Shown: piece by piece, positions 54,564-63,859 of the stretch
How the letters are laid out: every line of letters begins with the position of its first letter
Position numbering within the stretch: the stretch's first letter is position 1
Assembly (NCBI RefSeq): GCF_041537925.1
Contig: NZ_JBGOSH010000006.1
Location: 215,528 to 279,527 of the forward strand
DNA: 64,000 bases
Direction of reading: 5' to 3'
DNA from: Ruegeria_C sp041537925
Lineage (GTDB): Bacteria; Pseudomonadota; Alphaproteobacteria; Rhodobacterales; Rhodobacteraceae
The notes under the pieces: generated by a model
What the model saw: only the letters and a program-made list of their open reading frames with translations
Told to the model about the DNA's origin: nothing
Database searches by the model: none
Program-made: the position numbers and the translations under genes

Positions 54564-55046
54564 ATGGGTGCGTCGGTCCAGCAGAGTGGTGGGGGCGGCA
54601 ATGGTCGTCGTCGCGGGCGCCGTCGCGGCGGACGTGCGCAGCCGATGTCCGAGATCAACGTCACGCCTTTTGTCGACGTGATGCTGGTGCTGCTGATCAT
54701 TTTCATGGTGGCTGCGCCGTTGCTGACTGTTGGTGTGCCGGTAGAATTGCCCAAAACCGCGGCCAGCGCGTTGCCCTCCGACAGTGAGGAGCCGCTGACC
54801 GTTACCATCACCGCCGAGGGCGCGGTGCAGATCCAGACCACCGATGTCCCGCGCGCCGAGCTAATCTCGCGGCTGCGCGCCATCGCGGCGGAACGCAGCA
54901 GCGATCAGGTCTTCCTGCGCGCCGACGGGTCTATCGCCTATGAGCAGGTGATGCAGGTAATGGGCGCGCTGAATGCTGGGGGATTTTCGAATGTGGGGCT
55001 TGTGACCGATACCGGTGGGCCGACATTGGATGAGAGCGGAGAGTGA
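54564..55046 (+). CDS. tolR: Tol-Pal system subunit TolR
   Basis: The 160 residues open with an Arg/Gly-rich cytosolic N-terminus and one membrane helix about 40-58. V-T-P-F-V-D-V-M-L-V-L-L holds the proton-carrying Asp. A periplasmic ExbD-like domain completes it. The gene starts 3 bp after tolQ. Confidence 0.96.
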   Translation: MGASVQQSGGGGNGRRRGRRRGGRAQPMSEINVTPFVDVMLVLLIIFMVAAPLLTVGVPVELPKTAASALPSDSEEPLTVTITAEGAVQIQTTDVPRAELISRLRAIAAERSSDQVFLRADGSIAYEQVMQVMGALNAGGFSNVGLVTDTGGPTLDESGE

Positions 55047-55055
55047 GGCAGCGGT

Positions 55056-56177
55056 TTGCAGACCGGCACCAAGATCTCGGCAGTGGCACATGTCGCGCTA
55101 ATCGGCGTGGCGCTCTTTGGGGGTGCCTTCCGCTCGGAACCGCTGCCCTTTGAGGTGCAGGAGGTTGCGATCATAAGCGGTGAACAATTTGCCGCCATGA
55201 CCGCCCCCAACGAGGCGCCTGAAATCACCACGCAAACCGAGACCCCCCAGACGCCCGAAGCGGAGGAGGAGGTGGCAGCACTGCCCGAGCCGGAAACGCC
55301 CGAGCCGGAGCAGACCCCGCCTGAGGTGGTTCCCGAACCCGAGCCGGAACCGGTGCCCGAAGCGGTTGTCGAGACCCCAGAGCCCGAAGTGATCGAAGAA
55401 ACGCCCACACTGGACACGCCTGAGCCCGAGGTCGCCGTTCTGCCCGCCCCACCGGGTGAGGTCGCGCCCTCGCGCCCCGCCGACCGGGTCGCGCCGCAGC
55501 CAGTTGCCCCGCCGCCGCCGGATGCAACGCCGGATGAGGTGGACACGCCTCCTGTCGTTGCCGAAGAAGGCGCCGATGAGCCGCGCGAGGAACAGGAAGC
55601 CACCGCACAGGAGGAAGCGACCGACCGGATCGTGACCGAAGCCGAGGAATCCGCTGATATTGCACCGCAACGCTCGCCACGCCCGCCTGCTCGGCCTGAT
55701 AATCTGCGCAAGCCGGTTGAAGTGGCGGAACCGGCAGAACCCGAGCCTCAGGAAGATCCCAACCGCGAGACGGCCGTGAATGACGCGCTGACAGAGGCAC
55801 TGTCCGGGGGCGAAGATACAACGCCAGAACCCGCCGCCCCTGCGCCCACCGGCCCGCCACTGACCAGCGGTGAGAAAGAGGCGCTGCGTGTTGCGGTGTC
55901 CAATTGCTGGAACGTTGGCTCGCTCTCGACCGATGCGCTGGGCATCACCGTGACCGTTGGAGTGACGATGAACCAGGACGGAACGCCTAGCAATGGCTCG
56001 ATCCGGATGCTGGACAGTTCCGGCGGATCGCAAGCCGCGGCCAGACAGGCCTTTGAAGCCGCACGGCGGGCAATCATTCGCTGTGGGGCACGGGGGTTTA
56101 ATCTGCCCGTCGAGAAATTCAGCCAATGGCGTGATATTGAGATGACATTCAATCCCGAGAGGATGCGGATCAAATGA
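55056..56177 (+). CDS. tolA: TolA-like periplasm-spanning energy transducer
   Basis: The 373 residues (TTG start) comprise a TM helix about residues 7-24, then a low-complexity Pro/Glu-rich stretch from about residue 50 to 270 instead of the Ala/Lys helix of E. coli TolA. The C-terminal TolA domain has a C-W-N-V-G-like segment and a later Cys in I-R-C-G. Position between tolR and tolB settles the call. The TTG at 55056 is the only start near the preceding stop, and tolB overlaps its end by 4 bp. Confidence 0.9.
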   Translation: MQTGTKISAVAHVALIGVALFGGAFRSEPLPFEVQEVAIISGEQFAAMTAPNEAPEITTQTETPQTPEAEEEVAALPEPETPEPEQTPPEVVPEPEPEPVPEAVVETPEPEVIEETPTLDTPEPEVAVLPAPPGEVAPSRPADRVAPQPVAPPPPDATPDEVDTPPVVAEEGADEPREEQEATAQEEATDRIVTEAEESADIAPQRSPRPPARPDNLRKPVEVAEPAEPEPQEDPNRETAVNDALTEALSGGEDTTPEPAAPAPTGPPLTSGEKEALRVAVSNCWNVGSLSTDALGITVTVGVTMNQDGTPSNGSIRMLDSSGGSQAAARQAFEAARRAIIRCGARGFNLPVEKFSQWRDIEMTFNPERMRIK

Positions 56178-57493
56178 TGAAACTTCTGACCAGCATATTC
56201 CTGGGGGCGGCCTTGTTGGCCGTTCCGGCGGTGGCGCAGAACAAACCGCTCCGGATAGAGATCACCGAGGGCGTGATCGAGCCATTGCCCTTCGCGGCCC
56301 CGGATTTCGTGCCCGACACGCCTGCGGCGGCGCAATACGCCACCCAGCTATCTCGTGTGGTGGCAGCGGACTTGACTGGAACCGGGTTGTTCCGCGAGAT
56401 CCCCGCAAACGCCTATATCAGCCAGGTGTCCAGCTTTGATGCCCCGATCCAATATGCTGACTGGAAAGCCATCAACGCACAGGCGCTGGTCACCGGCGGA
56501 GTAAGCGTTTCGGGAAACACGCTCACGGTGCGGTTCCGCGTCTGGGATGTGTTCTCGGACACCGAGCTTGGCAACGGGCTGCAATTTACCGGCACCGTGG
56601 ATGGCTGGCGGCGCATGGCGCATAAGGTGGCCGATCAGGTCTATAGCCGGATCACCGGCGAGGGCGGTTACTTCGACAGCCGCGTGGTCTTCGTATCAGA
56701 AAGCGGGCCCAAGAACGAGCGTCGCAAGCGGCTGGCGATCATGGATTATGACGGCGCGAATGTTCAGTACCTGACAGACAGTTCCTCGATCGTATTGGCA
56801 CCGCGCTTTTCACCCGCAGGCGACCGGGTACTCTATACCAGCTATGAAAGCGGCGTGCCGCGCATTTATGTGCTGGACGTGGGTGCGGTGCAGCGCAATG
56901 TGCTGCCGACCCAGGAGGGCACCATGAGCTTTGCGCCGCGCTTTTCGCCGGATGGTCGCAACGTGGTCTACTCGCTGGCGCGCGGCGGTAATACCGACCT
57001 CTATCTGATGGATATCAACAGTGGCCAAAGCCGCCAGCTGACCAACGCGCCCTCGATCGAAACCGCGCCCAGCTTCTCGCCCGATGGCAGCCAAATCGTT
57101 TTTGAAAGCGATCGGTCGGGCACTCCGCAGCTTTATCTAATGCCCGTCACCGGTGGCGAGCCGCGCAAGATCAGTTCTGGCAAAGGGCGCTATGGCACGC
57201 CGGTCTGGTCGCCACGCGGCGATCTGATCGCCTTTACCAAGCAAAGCCAGGGCCGGTTTCATATCGGTGTCATGCGCACCGATGGCAGCGAGGAACGCCT
57301 GCTGACAGCCTCGTTCTTGGACGAAGGGCCGACCTGGGCGCCGAACGGGCGTGTCATAATGTTCACCCGCGAAACCCAGGGCGCACAGGGGCGTGCGACG
57401 CTTTATTCCGTCGATATCTCGGGCCGCAATCTGCGGCCGGTGCGTACCCCGGACGGGGCCAGCGACCCGGCTTGGTCGCCGTTGCAGAAGTGA
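56174..57493 (+). CDS. tolB: Tol-Pal system periplasmic beta-propeller protein TolB
   Basis: The 439 residues include a signal peptide cleaved after A-V-A near residue 20, an N-terminal alpha/beta domain, and a six-bladed propeller built from repeated S-P-D-G / F-S-P-x-G segments. TolB links TolA with Pal. The start overlaps the tolA stop by 4 bp. Confidence 0.96.
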   Translation: MMKLLTSIFLGAALLAVPAVAQNKPLRIEITEGVIEPLPFAAPDFVPDTPAAAQYATQLSRVVAADLTGTGLFREIPANAYISQVSSFDAPIQYADWKAINAQALVTGGVSVSGNTLTVRFRVWDVFSDTELGNGLQFTGTVDGWRRMAHKVADQVYSRITGEGGYFDSRVVFVSESGPKNERRKRLAIMDYDGANVQYLTDSSSIVLAPRFSPAGDRVLYTSYESGVPRIYVLDVGAVQRNVLPTQEGTMSFAPRFSPDGRNVVYSLARGGNTDLYLMDINSGQSRQLTNAPSIETAPSFSPDGSQIVFESDRSGTPQLYLMPVTGGEPRKISSGKGRYGTPVWSPRGDLIAFTKQSQGRFHIGVMRTDGSEERLLTASFLDEGPTWAPNGRVIMFTRETQGAQGRATLYSVDISGRNLRPVRTPDGASDPAWSPLQK

Positions 57494-57569
57494 TGACCCC
57501 TGCGCGTTCACATGCGGCGACGGCTGTGGTAAAAGATGAACAACAAAAAAACAAAGTGAGGCTGAGGGA

Positions 57570-58085
57570 ATGAAAGTATCGAGCAAACTGGCCGCGTTGG
57601 GCCTCGTGCTGGCCGTAGCGGCCTGCACCAATACCTCTCCATTTGCGGCAAGTGGCGGCGACGGGGGCGCGGGTGGCGCCAATGGTAGCGTCGAACCAGG
57701 ATCGCCCAGCGATCCGCGCTCGCCGGCCTATTTCCAACAGGCCGTTGGCGACCGGGTTTTGTTCACAGTGAACGAATCCACGTTGACCGATACAGCCAAG
57801 GCGACCTTGCAGGGCCAGGCCGATTGGCTTTTGCAAAACACCGACTATGCCGCCAGAATCGAGGGTCACGCAGATGAGCAGGGCACGCGGGAATACAACC
57901 TTGCACTAGGCGCGCGACGGGCCAATGCGGCGCGTGAATACCTGATCTCGCGCGGGGTTGCGGGCAACCGGATCACCACGGTGAGCTATGGCAAGGAGCG
58001 CCCAATCGAGATTTGTAGCCAGGAAGCCTGCTATGCCAAGAACCGGCGTGCGGTCACGGTTCTGGTTGCCAATGTGACAGGATAA
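57570..58085 (+). CDS. pal: Peptidoglycan-associated lipoprotein Pal
   Basis: The 171 residues include a lipobox with Cys19 (A-V-A-A-C), a flexible Gly/Ser linker, and an OmpA-C-like peptidoglycan-binding domain containing E-G-H-A-D-E-Q-G-T and N-L-A-L-G-A-R-R-A, where the Asp and Arg contact diaminopimelate. It anchors the outer membrane to the cell wall. Confidence 0.97.
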   Translation: MKVSSKLAALGLVLAVAACTNTSPFAASGGDGGAGGANGSVEPGSPSDPRSPAYFQQAVGDRVLFTVNESTLTDTAKATLQGQADWLLQNTDYAARIEGHADEQGTREYNLALGARRANAAREYLISRGVAGNRITTVSYGKERPIEICSQEACYAKNRRAVTVLVANVTG

Positions 58086-58089
58086 CGAG

Positions 58090-58935
58090 ATGCGGTTTGG
58101 CGTATTTGCCTTTGCGGCAGCGATGTTGGTGGGCTCTGGCCTGGGTGGCACGGGCGCGCTGGCACAGGATCAGCAGACCTTGGCGGATATCCGTCAGGAA
58201 CTGACGGTGCTGAATGTCGAGATCCAGCGCCTCAAGCGCGAATTTTCCACCACTGGTGCGCCGCAGGCGCAAACCAGCGGGTCCACCGTGCTGGAACGGG
58301 TCGATGCGATCGAGTCCGAGTTGCAGCGCCTCACGCGCCTGACCGAACAGCTCAACCAACGGGTCGATGGCATCGTCAAGGACGGCACCAACCGCATTGG
58401 CGACCTGCAATTCCGGCTCTGCGAACTGGAGAGTGAATGTGACATTGCCAGTTTGCCTGACACTCCGACGCTGGGCGGTGACGTGGCAACTCCGCTGGTT
58501 GCCACGCCAGACCCGGCACCTGCGGAACCCGGAACCGGTGGCACTGAACTGGCCGTGGGCGAGCAGGCGGATTTCGATGCCGCAACCAAAGCACTCGAGG
58601 CGCAGGACTATGTCCGCGCGGCCGAGCTTTATACAGCATTCAACACCAATTATCCCGGCAGCCCTCTGGCGGCGCAGGCGCAACTGAGCCGCGGCCGCGC
58701 GCTGGATGGTCTAGGCGATACCCGGGAGGCCGCGCGCGCCTATCTGGCGAGTTTCACCAATGACTCCTCAGGGGCCACGGCGCCCGATGCGCTCTATCAA
58801 CTTGGCGCTGCGCTGGGCAGGCTGGGACAAAATAGTCAGGCTTGTTTGACACTTGGCGAGGTTGGGACTCGATTTCCCGGCGCAGATGCGGTATCGGCAG
58901 CCCATAGCGAAATGACAGCTTTGGGTTGCAATTGA
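58090..58935 (+). CDS. cpoB: Cell-division coordinator CpoB (YbgF), TPR protein
   Basis: The 281 residues include a signal peptide, a trimerising coiled coil about residues 30-100, a Pro/Ala linker, and three TPR-like helical repeats from about residue 155. It follows pal by 4 bp, as in the standard tol-pal operon. It coordinates outer-membrane constriction with cell-wall synthesis. Its end overlaps the tilS start by 10 bp. Confidence 0.93.
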   Translation: MRFGVFAFAAAMLVGSGLGGTGALAQDQQTLADIRQELTVLNVEIQRLKREFSTTGAPQAQTSGSTVLERVDAIESELQRLTRLTEQLNQRVDGIVKDGTNRIGDLQFRLCELESECDIASLPDTPTLGGDVATPLVATPDPAPAEPGTGGTELAVGEQADFDAATKALEAQDYVRAAELYTAFNTNYPGSPLAAQAQLSRGRALDGLGDTREAARAYLASFTNDSSGATAPDALYQLGAALGRLGQNSQACLTLGEVGTRFPGADAVSAAHSEMTALGCN

Positions 58936-60185
58936 TTCATTTTAACGACGATCTTCTGGCGACCCTGCTGGCAGGGCTGCCGAAACCGCTGCCCGATCGG
59001 ATCGGGGTTGCGGTGTCGGGTGGTGGTGATTCCGTGGCCCTGCTGCATTTAGCCAGCCGCGCGCTTGCGGAATCTGGCTGCACTGTTCTGGCGGTGACCG
59101 TTGATCATGGGTTGCGCCCCGAGGCGGCGGCCGAGGCCACACAGGCTGCCAAACTCGCGGCGTCACTTGGGGTGGAGCACAGCATCCTGAACTGGCAGGG
59201 CTGGGACGGGCAGGGCAACTTGCAGGATCAGGCCCGACGCGCGCGCTACAGCTTGTTGACCGACTGGACGCGGGCGCAGGACATTCCGGTTCTGCTGACT
59301 GGCCACACAGCCGACGATCAGGCCGAAACCGTTCTTATGCGGCTGGCGCGGTCCTCGGGCGTGTCAGGGCTGGCCGGTATGCCCGCCGCGCGCGATCTGG
59401 GTGGCGCTACGCTGCTGCGACCGTTGCTGGGCGTCAGCCGTAACGATCTGCGCTGCTATCTGCGGCGGCAGAATGTAGATTGGGTCGACGACCCCTCGAA
59501 CGAAGATACCCGCTTCGAGCGGGTGAAGGCGCGGCATGCGCTGGACGCGCTGGCACCGCTGGGCATCACCGGTACTGTGCTCACCGATGTGGCTCGCAAT
59601 ATGGCACAGGCGCGCGAGGCGCTGGAGCGTTATGCGCAGTTCGCCGCGCAGATCGCGCTTGAAACCGATATGGGCGATGTCATTGCTGATGCCGAGGTTC
59701 TTACCGAGTTGCCGGAAGAAATCCGCCGCCGCCTATTGATCGGCGCGGTCTGTTGGGTCAGCGGAGAGGAATACCCGCCCCGCCGTGCCGCCGTGGAAGA
59801 AGCAATGGGCGCGATCGCCGCTGGAATGGGCGCGACCCTGTCGGGTTGTCGCATTCTGGTGCAGCAGGGCAGCATCCGTATTTGCCGCGAGTTCAGCGCT
59901 GTTGAGAGCAATACCGTCCCAGCCGACGCCCTTTGGGATGGGCGCTGGCGCGTGTTCGGCCCAGTTACGGCGCAAACCGTGCTCTGTCCGTTAGGTGAGG
60001 CGGGGCTGGCGCAGTGCCCCGATTGGCGCGCCACCGGTCGCCCGCACGAGGCGCTGATCGCCTCGCCATCGGTCTGGATTGGTGATAGTCTGGTCTCGGC
60101 CCCGCTGGCGGGGCTCGACAATGGCTGGGCACTCAGTCTGATACTGGATGAAGAAGCTTTGTTTAACGCGTTTTTATCGCATTGA
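58926..60185 (+). CDS. tilS: tRNA(Ile)-lysidine synthetase
   Basis: The 419 residues start at TTG. The P-loop of N-type PP-loop ATPases appears as V-S-G-G-G-D-S-V-A-L near residue 28. T-V-D-H-G-L-R-P and G-H-T-A-D-D-Q-A-E-T are signature segments. TilS modifies C34 of tRNA-Ile(CAU) so that AUA is read as Ile, which complements the ileS gene 21 kb upstream. It is cotranslated with cpoB. Confidence 0.94.
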   Translation: MQLIHFNDDLLATLLAGLPKPLPDRIGVAVSGGGDSVALLHLASRALAESGCTVLAVTVDHGLRPEAAAEATQAAKLAASLGVEHSILNWQGWDGQGNLQDQARRARYSLLTDWTRAQDIPVLLTGHTADDQAETVLMRLARSSGVSGLAGMPAARDLGGATLLRPLLGVSRNDLRCYLRRQNVDWVDDPSNEDTRFERVKARHALDALAPLGITGTVLTDVARNMAQAREALERYAQFAAQIALETDMGDVIADAEVLTELPEEIRRRLLIGAVCWVSGEEYPPRRAAVEEAMGAIAAGMGATLSGCRILVQQGSIRICREFSAVESNTVPADALWDGRWRVFGPVTAQTVLCPLGEAGLAQCPDWRATGRPHEALIASPSVWIGDSLVSAPLAGLDNGWALSLILDEEALFNAFLSH

Positions 60186-60263
60186 ACCTGCCCCAATCAT
60201 CTCTATTTTAGTAGCCTAGCCGGCCGATCCTTGGTTTACGGCCGATAGTTTAGGAGACATTCC

Positions 60264-62180
60264 TTGGGTAACGCACGCAACATCGCCTTCTGGGTCGTAC
60301 TGTTCTTGCTGATTCTTGCGCTTTTTAACCTGTTTAGCGGCTCTGGCGGCACGCTTCAGAGTCAGGAACGGACCTATTCCGAATTCGTTTCCGCCGTTGA
60401 TGACGGCGAGGTGACGCGGGTGACGCTGGATGGGGAACAGATTCGCTACCGGACCAGCGACAACAAAGATTACGTCACGATCAAGCCGGGCGATGCCGAG
60501 GTCACGAAGCTTCTGATCGACAAGAACATCCCGGTTCGTGCTGAAAAGCAGCAACAATCGACGTTCCAGTCGTTCCTGATCACGCTTTTGCCCTTCCTGC
60601 TGCTTATCGGGGTCTGGGTCTATTTCATGAATCGGATGCAGGGCGGCGGCAAAGGTGGCGCGATGGGCTTTGGCAAATCCAAGGCCAAGATGCTGACCGA
60701 GAAACATGGCCGCGTGACCTTTGACGATGTTGCGGGCATCGACGAGGCCAAGGAAGAATTGGAAGAGATCGTGGAATTCCTGCGCAACCCGCAGAAATTC
60801 TCGCGCTTGGGCGGCAAAATCCCCAAGGGCGCGCTGCTGGTTGGCCCTCCGGGCACAGGTAAGACGCTGTTGGCCCGTGCCATCGCAGGCGAGGCGGGTG
60901 TACCGTTCTTCACCATTTCGGGTTCGGATTTCGTTGAGATGTTCGTGGGTGTCGGCGCGAGCCGTGTCCGTGACATGTTCGAACAGGCCAAGAAAAATGC
61001 TCCTTGCATCGTTTTCATCGACGAGATCGACGCCGTGGGACGCCATCGTGGCGCTGGTTACGGTGGTGGCAACGATGAACGCGAACAAACCCTCAACCAG
61101 CTGCTGGTCGAGATGGACGGGTTCGAGGCTAATGAAGGTGTGATCATTCTGGCGGCGACCAACCGCAAGGACGTTCTGGACCCCGCGCTGCTGCGTCCGG
61201 GCCGGTTCGACCGCAACGTGACCGTCAGCAATCCCGACATCAAAGGCCGCGAGAAGATCCTGCACGTGCACGCGCGCAAGACGCCTCTGGGTCCCGATGT
61301 CGACCTGCGCATCATCGCGCGCGGCTCTCCGGGGTTTTCGGGCGCTGATCTGGCCAACCTCGTGAACGAAGCCGCGTTGATGGCGGCGCGCGTTGGCCGC
61401 CGCTTCGTCACCATGGAAGATTTCGAGGAAGCCAAGGACAAGGTGATGATGGGGGCCGAGCGCCGCTCGATGGTTCTGACCGCCGATCAGAAGGAAAAGA
61501 CCGCTTATCACGAGGCCGGACATGCCGTGGTAGGCTTGGCGCTGCCGGAATGCGACCCGGTCTACAAGGCGACAATCATCCCGCGCGGCGGCGCGCTGGG
61601 CATGGTCGTGTCGTTACCTGAGATCGACCGTCTGAACTGGCACAAATCGGAATGTGAGCAGAAGCTGGCGATGACCATGGCGGGCAAAGCCGCTGAAATC
61701 ATCAAATATGGCGAGGACAATGTCTCGAATGGTCCGGCCGGTGACATCCAGCAGGCCAGCCAATTGTCTCGCGCGATGGTGATGCGCTGGGGCATGTCCG
61801 ACAAGGTCGGCAATATCGATTATGCCGAAGCGCATGAGGGCTATAGCGGCAACACCGCCGGGTTCTCGGTCTCGGCCCATACCAAGGAACTGATCGAGGA
61901 AGAGGTCAAACGCCTGACCCAGGAAGGCTATGAGCGCGCCTATAAGATCCTCACCGAAAAGAGCGAGGAATGGGAGCGTCTGGCGCAGGGGCTACTGGAA
62001 TATGAAACCCTGACCGGCGAAGAAATCGCGCGCGTCATGCGGGGCGAACCGCCCACTTCGGAGGATGACGAGGGCGACACACCGGATCAGGGCAGCGCAC
62101 CCAGCGTGACTGCGATCCCAAAAACCAAACCCAAATCCACACCGCCCGAAGGGGGCATGGAGCCGGAACCGACAACCTGA
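60264..62180 (+). CDS. ftsH: ATP-dependent membrane zinc metalloprotease FtsH
   Basis: The 638 residues start at TTG with AGGAGA upstream. Two N-terminal TM helices (about 7-24 and 95-117) flank a periplasmic domain. Walker A G-P-P-G-T-G-K-T is at 194-201, Walker B is F-I-D-E-I-D, and the zinc site H416-E-A-G-H420 follows the SRH region. FtsH degrades misfolded membrane proteins and RpoH, linking it to the DUF1127 stress promoter. A strong terminator follows. Confidence 0.98.
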   Translation: MGNARNIAFWVVLFLLILALFNLFSGSGGTLQSQERTYSEFVSAVDDGEVTRVTLDGEQIRYRTSDNKDYVTIKPGDAEVTKLLIDKNIPVRAEKQQQSTFQSFLITLLPFLLLIGVWVYFMNRMQGGGKGGAMGFGKSKAKMLTEKHGRVTFDDVAGIDEAKEELEEIVEFLRNPQKFSRLGGKIPKGALLVGPPGTGKTLLARAIAGEAGVPFFTISGSDFVEMFVGVGASRVRDMFEQAKKNAPCIVFIDEIDAVGRHRGAGYGGGNDEREQTLNQLLVEMDGFEANEGVIILAATNRKDVLDPALLRPGRFDRNVTVSNPDIKGREKILHVHARKTPLGPDVDLRIIARGSPGFSGADLANLVNEAALMAARVGRRFVTMEDFEEAKDKVMMGAERRSMVLTADQKEKTAYHEAGHAVVGLALPECDPVYKATIIPRGGALGMVVSLPEIDRLNWHKSECEQKLAMTMAGKAAEIIKYGEDNVSNGPAGDIQQASQLSRAMVMRWGMSDKVGNIDYAEAHEGYSGNTAGFSVSAHTKELIEEEVKRLTQEGYERAYKILTEKSEEWERLAQGLLEYETLTGEEIARVMRGEPPTSEDDEGDTPDQGSAPSVTAIPKTKPKSTPPEGGMEPEPTT

Positions 62181-62203
62181 GCCATTCATCCGGTGCAGAA
62201 TTT

Positions 62204-62232
62204 GCGACGCGGCTGGTGCTGCGTCGCTTTTT
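62204..62232 (+). terminator. Rho-independent terminator after ftsH
   Basis: A seven-base perfect stem GCGACGC / GCGTCGC around a 10-base loop is followed by five T, 24 bp after the stop codon. Confidence 0.85.
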
Positions 62233-62341
62233 CGTTACCTTTGTGAACTTCTTGTCAACGTGCCATTGCACGGCTTATGGGCCGTCCCTAGATTGTGACG
62301 ACTTTGCTAACCCCCACCCAATCCGGAAGGACGCCCGTACT

Positions 62342-63031
62342 ATGGCGACACTGAATGATCACAGCAGCTTTTCTCAGCCCGTACGGGGCGGTGGCACCTT
62401 GCTGCCGTTCTGGATTGCCGGTCTGATCGTCGCTGCATTCTTGTCATTCGACATCGGGCTTTCCCATGGGCTGAAATCGGTGACCAGTGAAGGTGGGCCG
62501 ATCGAAACGGCTTCGGCTCTGTTGTGGGGTTATGCTGCGCTGTCACTGATCTGGGTCGCGCCGGGCATTGCGCTGGGGCGCGGCTGGCATTTTATCCTGT
62601 TGTTTTTGCTTTTTGCTGCGCGCGAACTGGATATGGACAAGGCCTATCTTAGTGAGGGCATCCTGAAAGCGCGTCTTTATACTGGTGACGCGCCACTTGG
62701 CGAAAAGCTGATCGGGCTAATGGTGATCGCGCTGATCCTGAGCGTCGTGATCCGCATGCTGCGAGAAAATCTGGGCGATTGGCTGCGCGCTCTGCGGCAG
62801 GGATCGACCTGGGCTTTGGCGGCGGGCGGGGCTTTGTCGCTGGCAATTGTGTCCAAGACCGTCGACGGCGCAGGCCGTAAACTGGCGCCGCTGGGCATTG
62901 ATCTGAGTCATACGCTCGACACAGGGTTGGGTATGGCCGAAGAATGGATGGAGCTGGGTTTTGTCCTGCTGGCTATTCTTGCTGTTTGCCTCTGGGCGCG
63001 CGGCCGGACGGAGTTTGGCCCAACCCCCTGA
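62342..63031 (+). CDS. Integral membrane protein of unknown function
   Basis: Starting at ATG 62342 gives 229 residues. Hydrophobic helices occur near residues 22-40, 60-82, 85-100, 125-145, 160-178 and 205-222. An upstream in-frame start at 62216 would overlap the ftsH terminator and is rejected. No known transporter motif is seen. It lies alone between ftsH and the MOSC gene. Confidence 0.78.
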   Translation: MATLNDHSSFSQPVRGGGTLLPFWIAGLIVAAFLSFDIGLSHGLKSVTSEGGPIETASALLWGYAALSLIWVAPGIALGRGWHFILLFLLFAARELDMDKAYLSEGILKARLYTGDAPLGEKLIGLMVIALILSVVIRMLRENLGDWLRALRQGSTWALAAGGALSLAIVSKTVDGAGRKLAPLGIDLSHTLDTGLGMAEEWMELGFVLLAILAVCLWARGRTEFGPTP

Positions 63032-63106
63032 GGCGCGCTTTTTGTTGCCAAACCCGGACGAGGCTTCAAACTGAACCCGCGTTAGCACAAAAAGCGGAGA
63101 TTCGGG

Positions 63107-63682
63107 ATGCCGGTTCTGAAAGAAAGTGGCTATGCGGGCGAAGTGATCTGGCTGGGCCATGTCGCAGCGGGCGGCTCTTTGCGGGCGCAGCCAGTCGATC
63201 ACCTCAATCTCGGCTTTGCTGGGCTGTCGGATGAACGACATGGCGGCACCAACCGGGCGTCCTGCTCGCGTGTGCGCAACCTCTATCCCGAGGGCACCGA
63301 GATCCGCAATGTCCGGCAATTGACGATCCTGTCCGACGAAGAAATCGACGCCATCGCGCAGGGCATGGGGCTGGCGCAGCTCGATCCGGCGTTGCTGGGG
63401 GCCAATGTGGTGATCCGTGGCATTCCCGATTTCACCCATATCCCGCCGTCCTCGCGGCTGCAGGGGCCATCGGGCCTGGTGCTGACCGTGGACATGGAGA
63501 ATCGCCCCTGCATCCTGCCCGGAAAAGAGATCGAAACCGTGTCGCCGGGTCACGGGGCCGGTTTCAAACCGGCCGCACAGGATCGGCGCGGGATCACTGC
63601 CTGGGTCGAACGACCCGGCGGTCTGGCGCTAGGGGATCGGCTGGTACATTTTCAGCCCGATCAACTTGGCTGGGCGCCCTGA
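63107..63682 (+). CDS. MOSC-domain protein
   Basis: The 191 residues carry the MOSC pattern: G-L-x-x-D-E-R-H-G-G near residue 40, R-Q-L-T-I-L-S near residue 75, and L-G-A-N-V-V-I-R-G near residue 98. In E. coli such domains (YcbX, YiiM) handle molybdenum-cofactor-dependent N-hydroxylated base reduction; free-standing MOSC proteins have other sulfur-transfer roles. The molybdoenzyme formate dehydrogenase is far away at 4.5 kb, so no direct link is claimed. Confidence 0.88.
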   Translation: MPVLKESGYAGEVIWLGHVAAGGSLRAQPVDHLNLGFAGLSDERHGGTNRASCSRVRNLYPEGTEIRNVRQLTILSDEEIDAIAQGMGLAQLDPALLGANVVIRGIPDFTHIPPSSRLQGPSGLVLTVDMENRPCILPGKEIETVSPGHGAGFKPAAQDRRGITAWVERPGGLALGDRLVHFQPDQLGWAP

Positions 63683-63711
63683 AGGTCCGAAAAACCCGCC
63701 CGGTTTCCGAT

Positions 63712-63783
63712 TTGAAACAGCTCATTTCAAGCTACGCCGCTTCGCGACAAGAAAGTGTCGGAATTCCTATCTTTGTCGAAGCG
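63712..63783 (+). repeat. Two stem-loops in the fhs leader
   Basis: TTGAAA/TTTCAA arms (63712-63717, 63725-63730) are followed by CGCTTCG/CGAAGCG arms (63738-63744, 63777-63783), the second with an inner ACAA/TTGT pairing and a small bulge. They lie 76 to 148 bp before the fhs start. They may be a leader RNA element or operator. Confidence 0.4.
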
Positions 63784-63859
63784 ACGTAACGTTAGGAGTG
63801 TCGCAGGGCCGTCAGCGTATGCGTCGGCATGCATTGCATTCTAGCAGGGATCGTCGTCA

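Noticed and set aside
60216..61523. 435-residue minus-strand frame opposite ftsH
   Set aside because: It mirrors ftsH codons, has no Shine-Dalgarno site and no domain; ftsH is beyond doubt.
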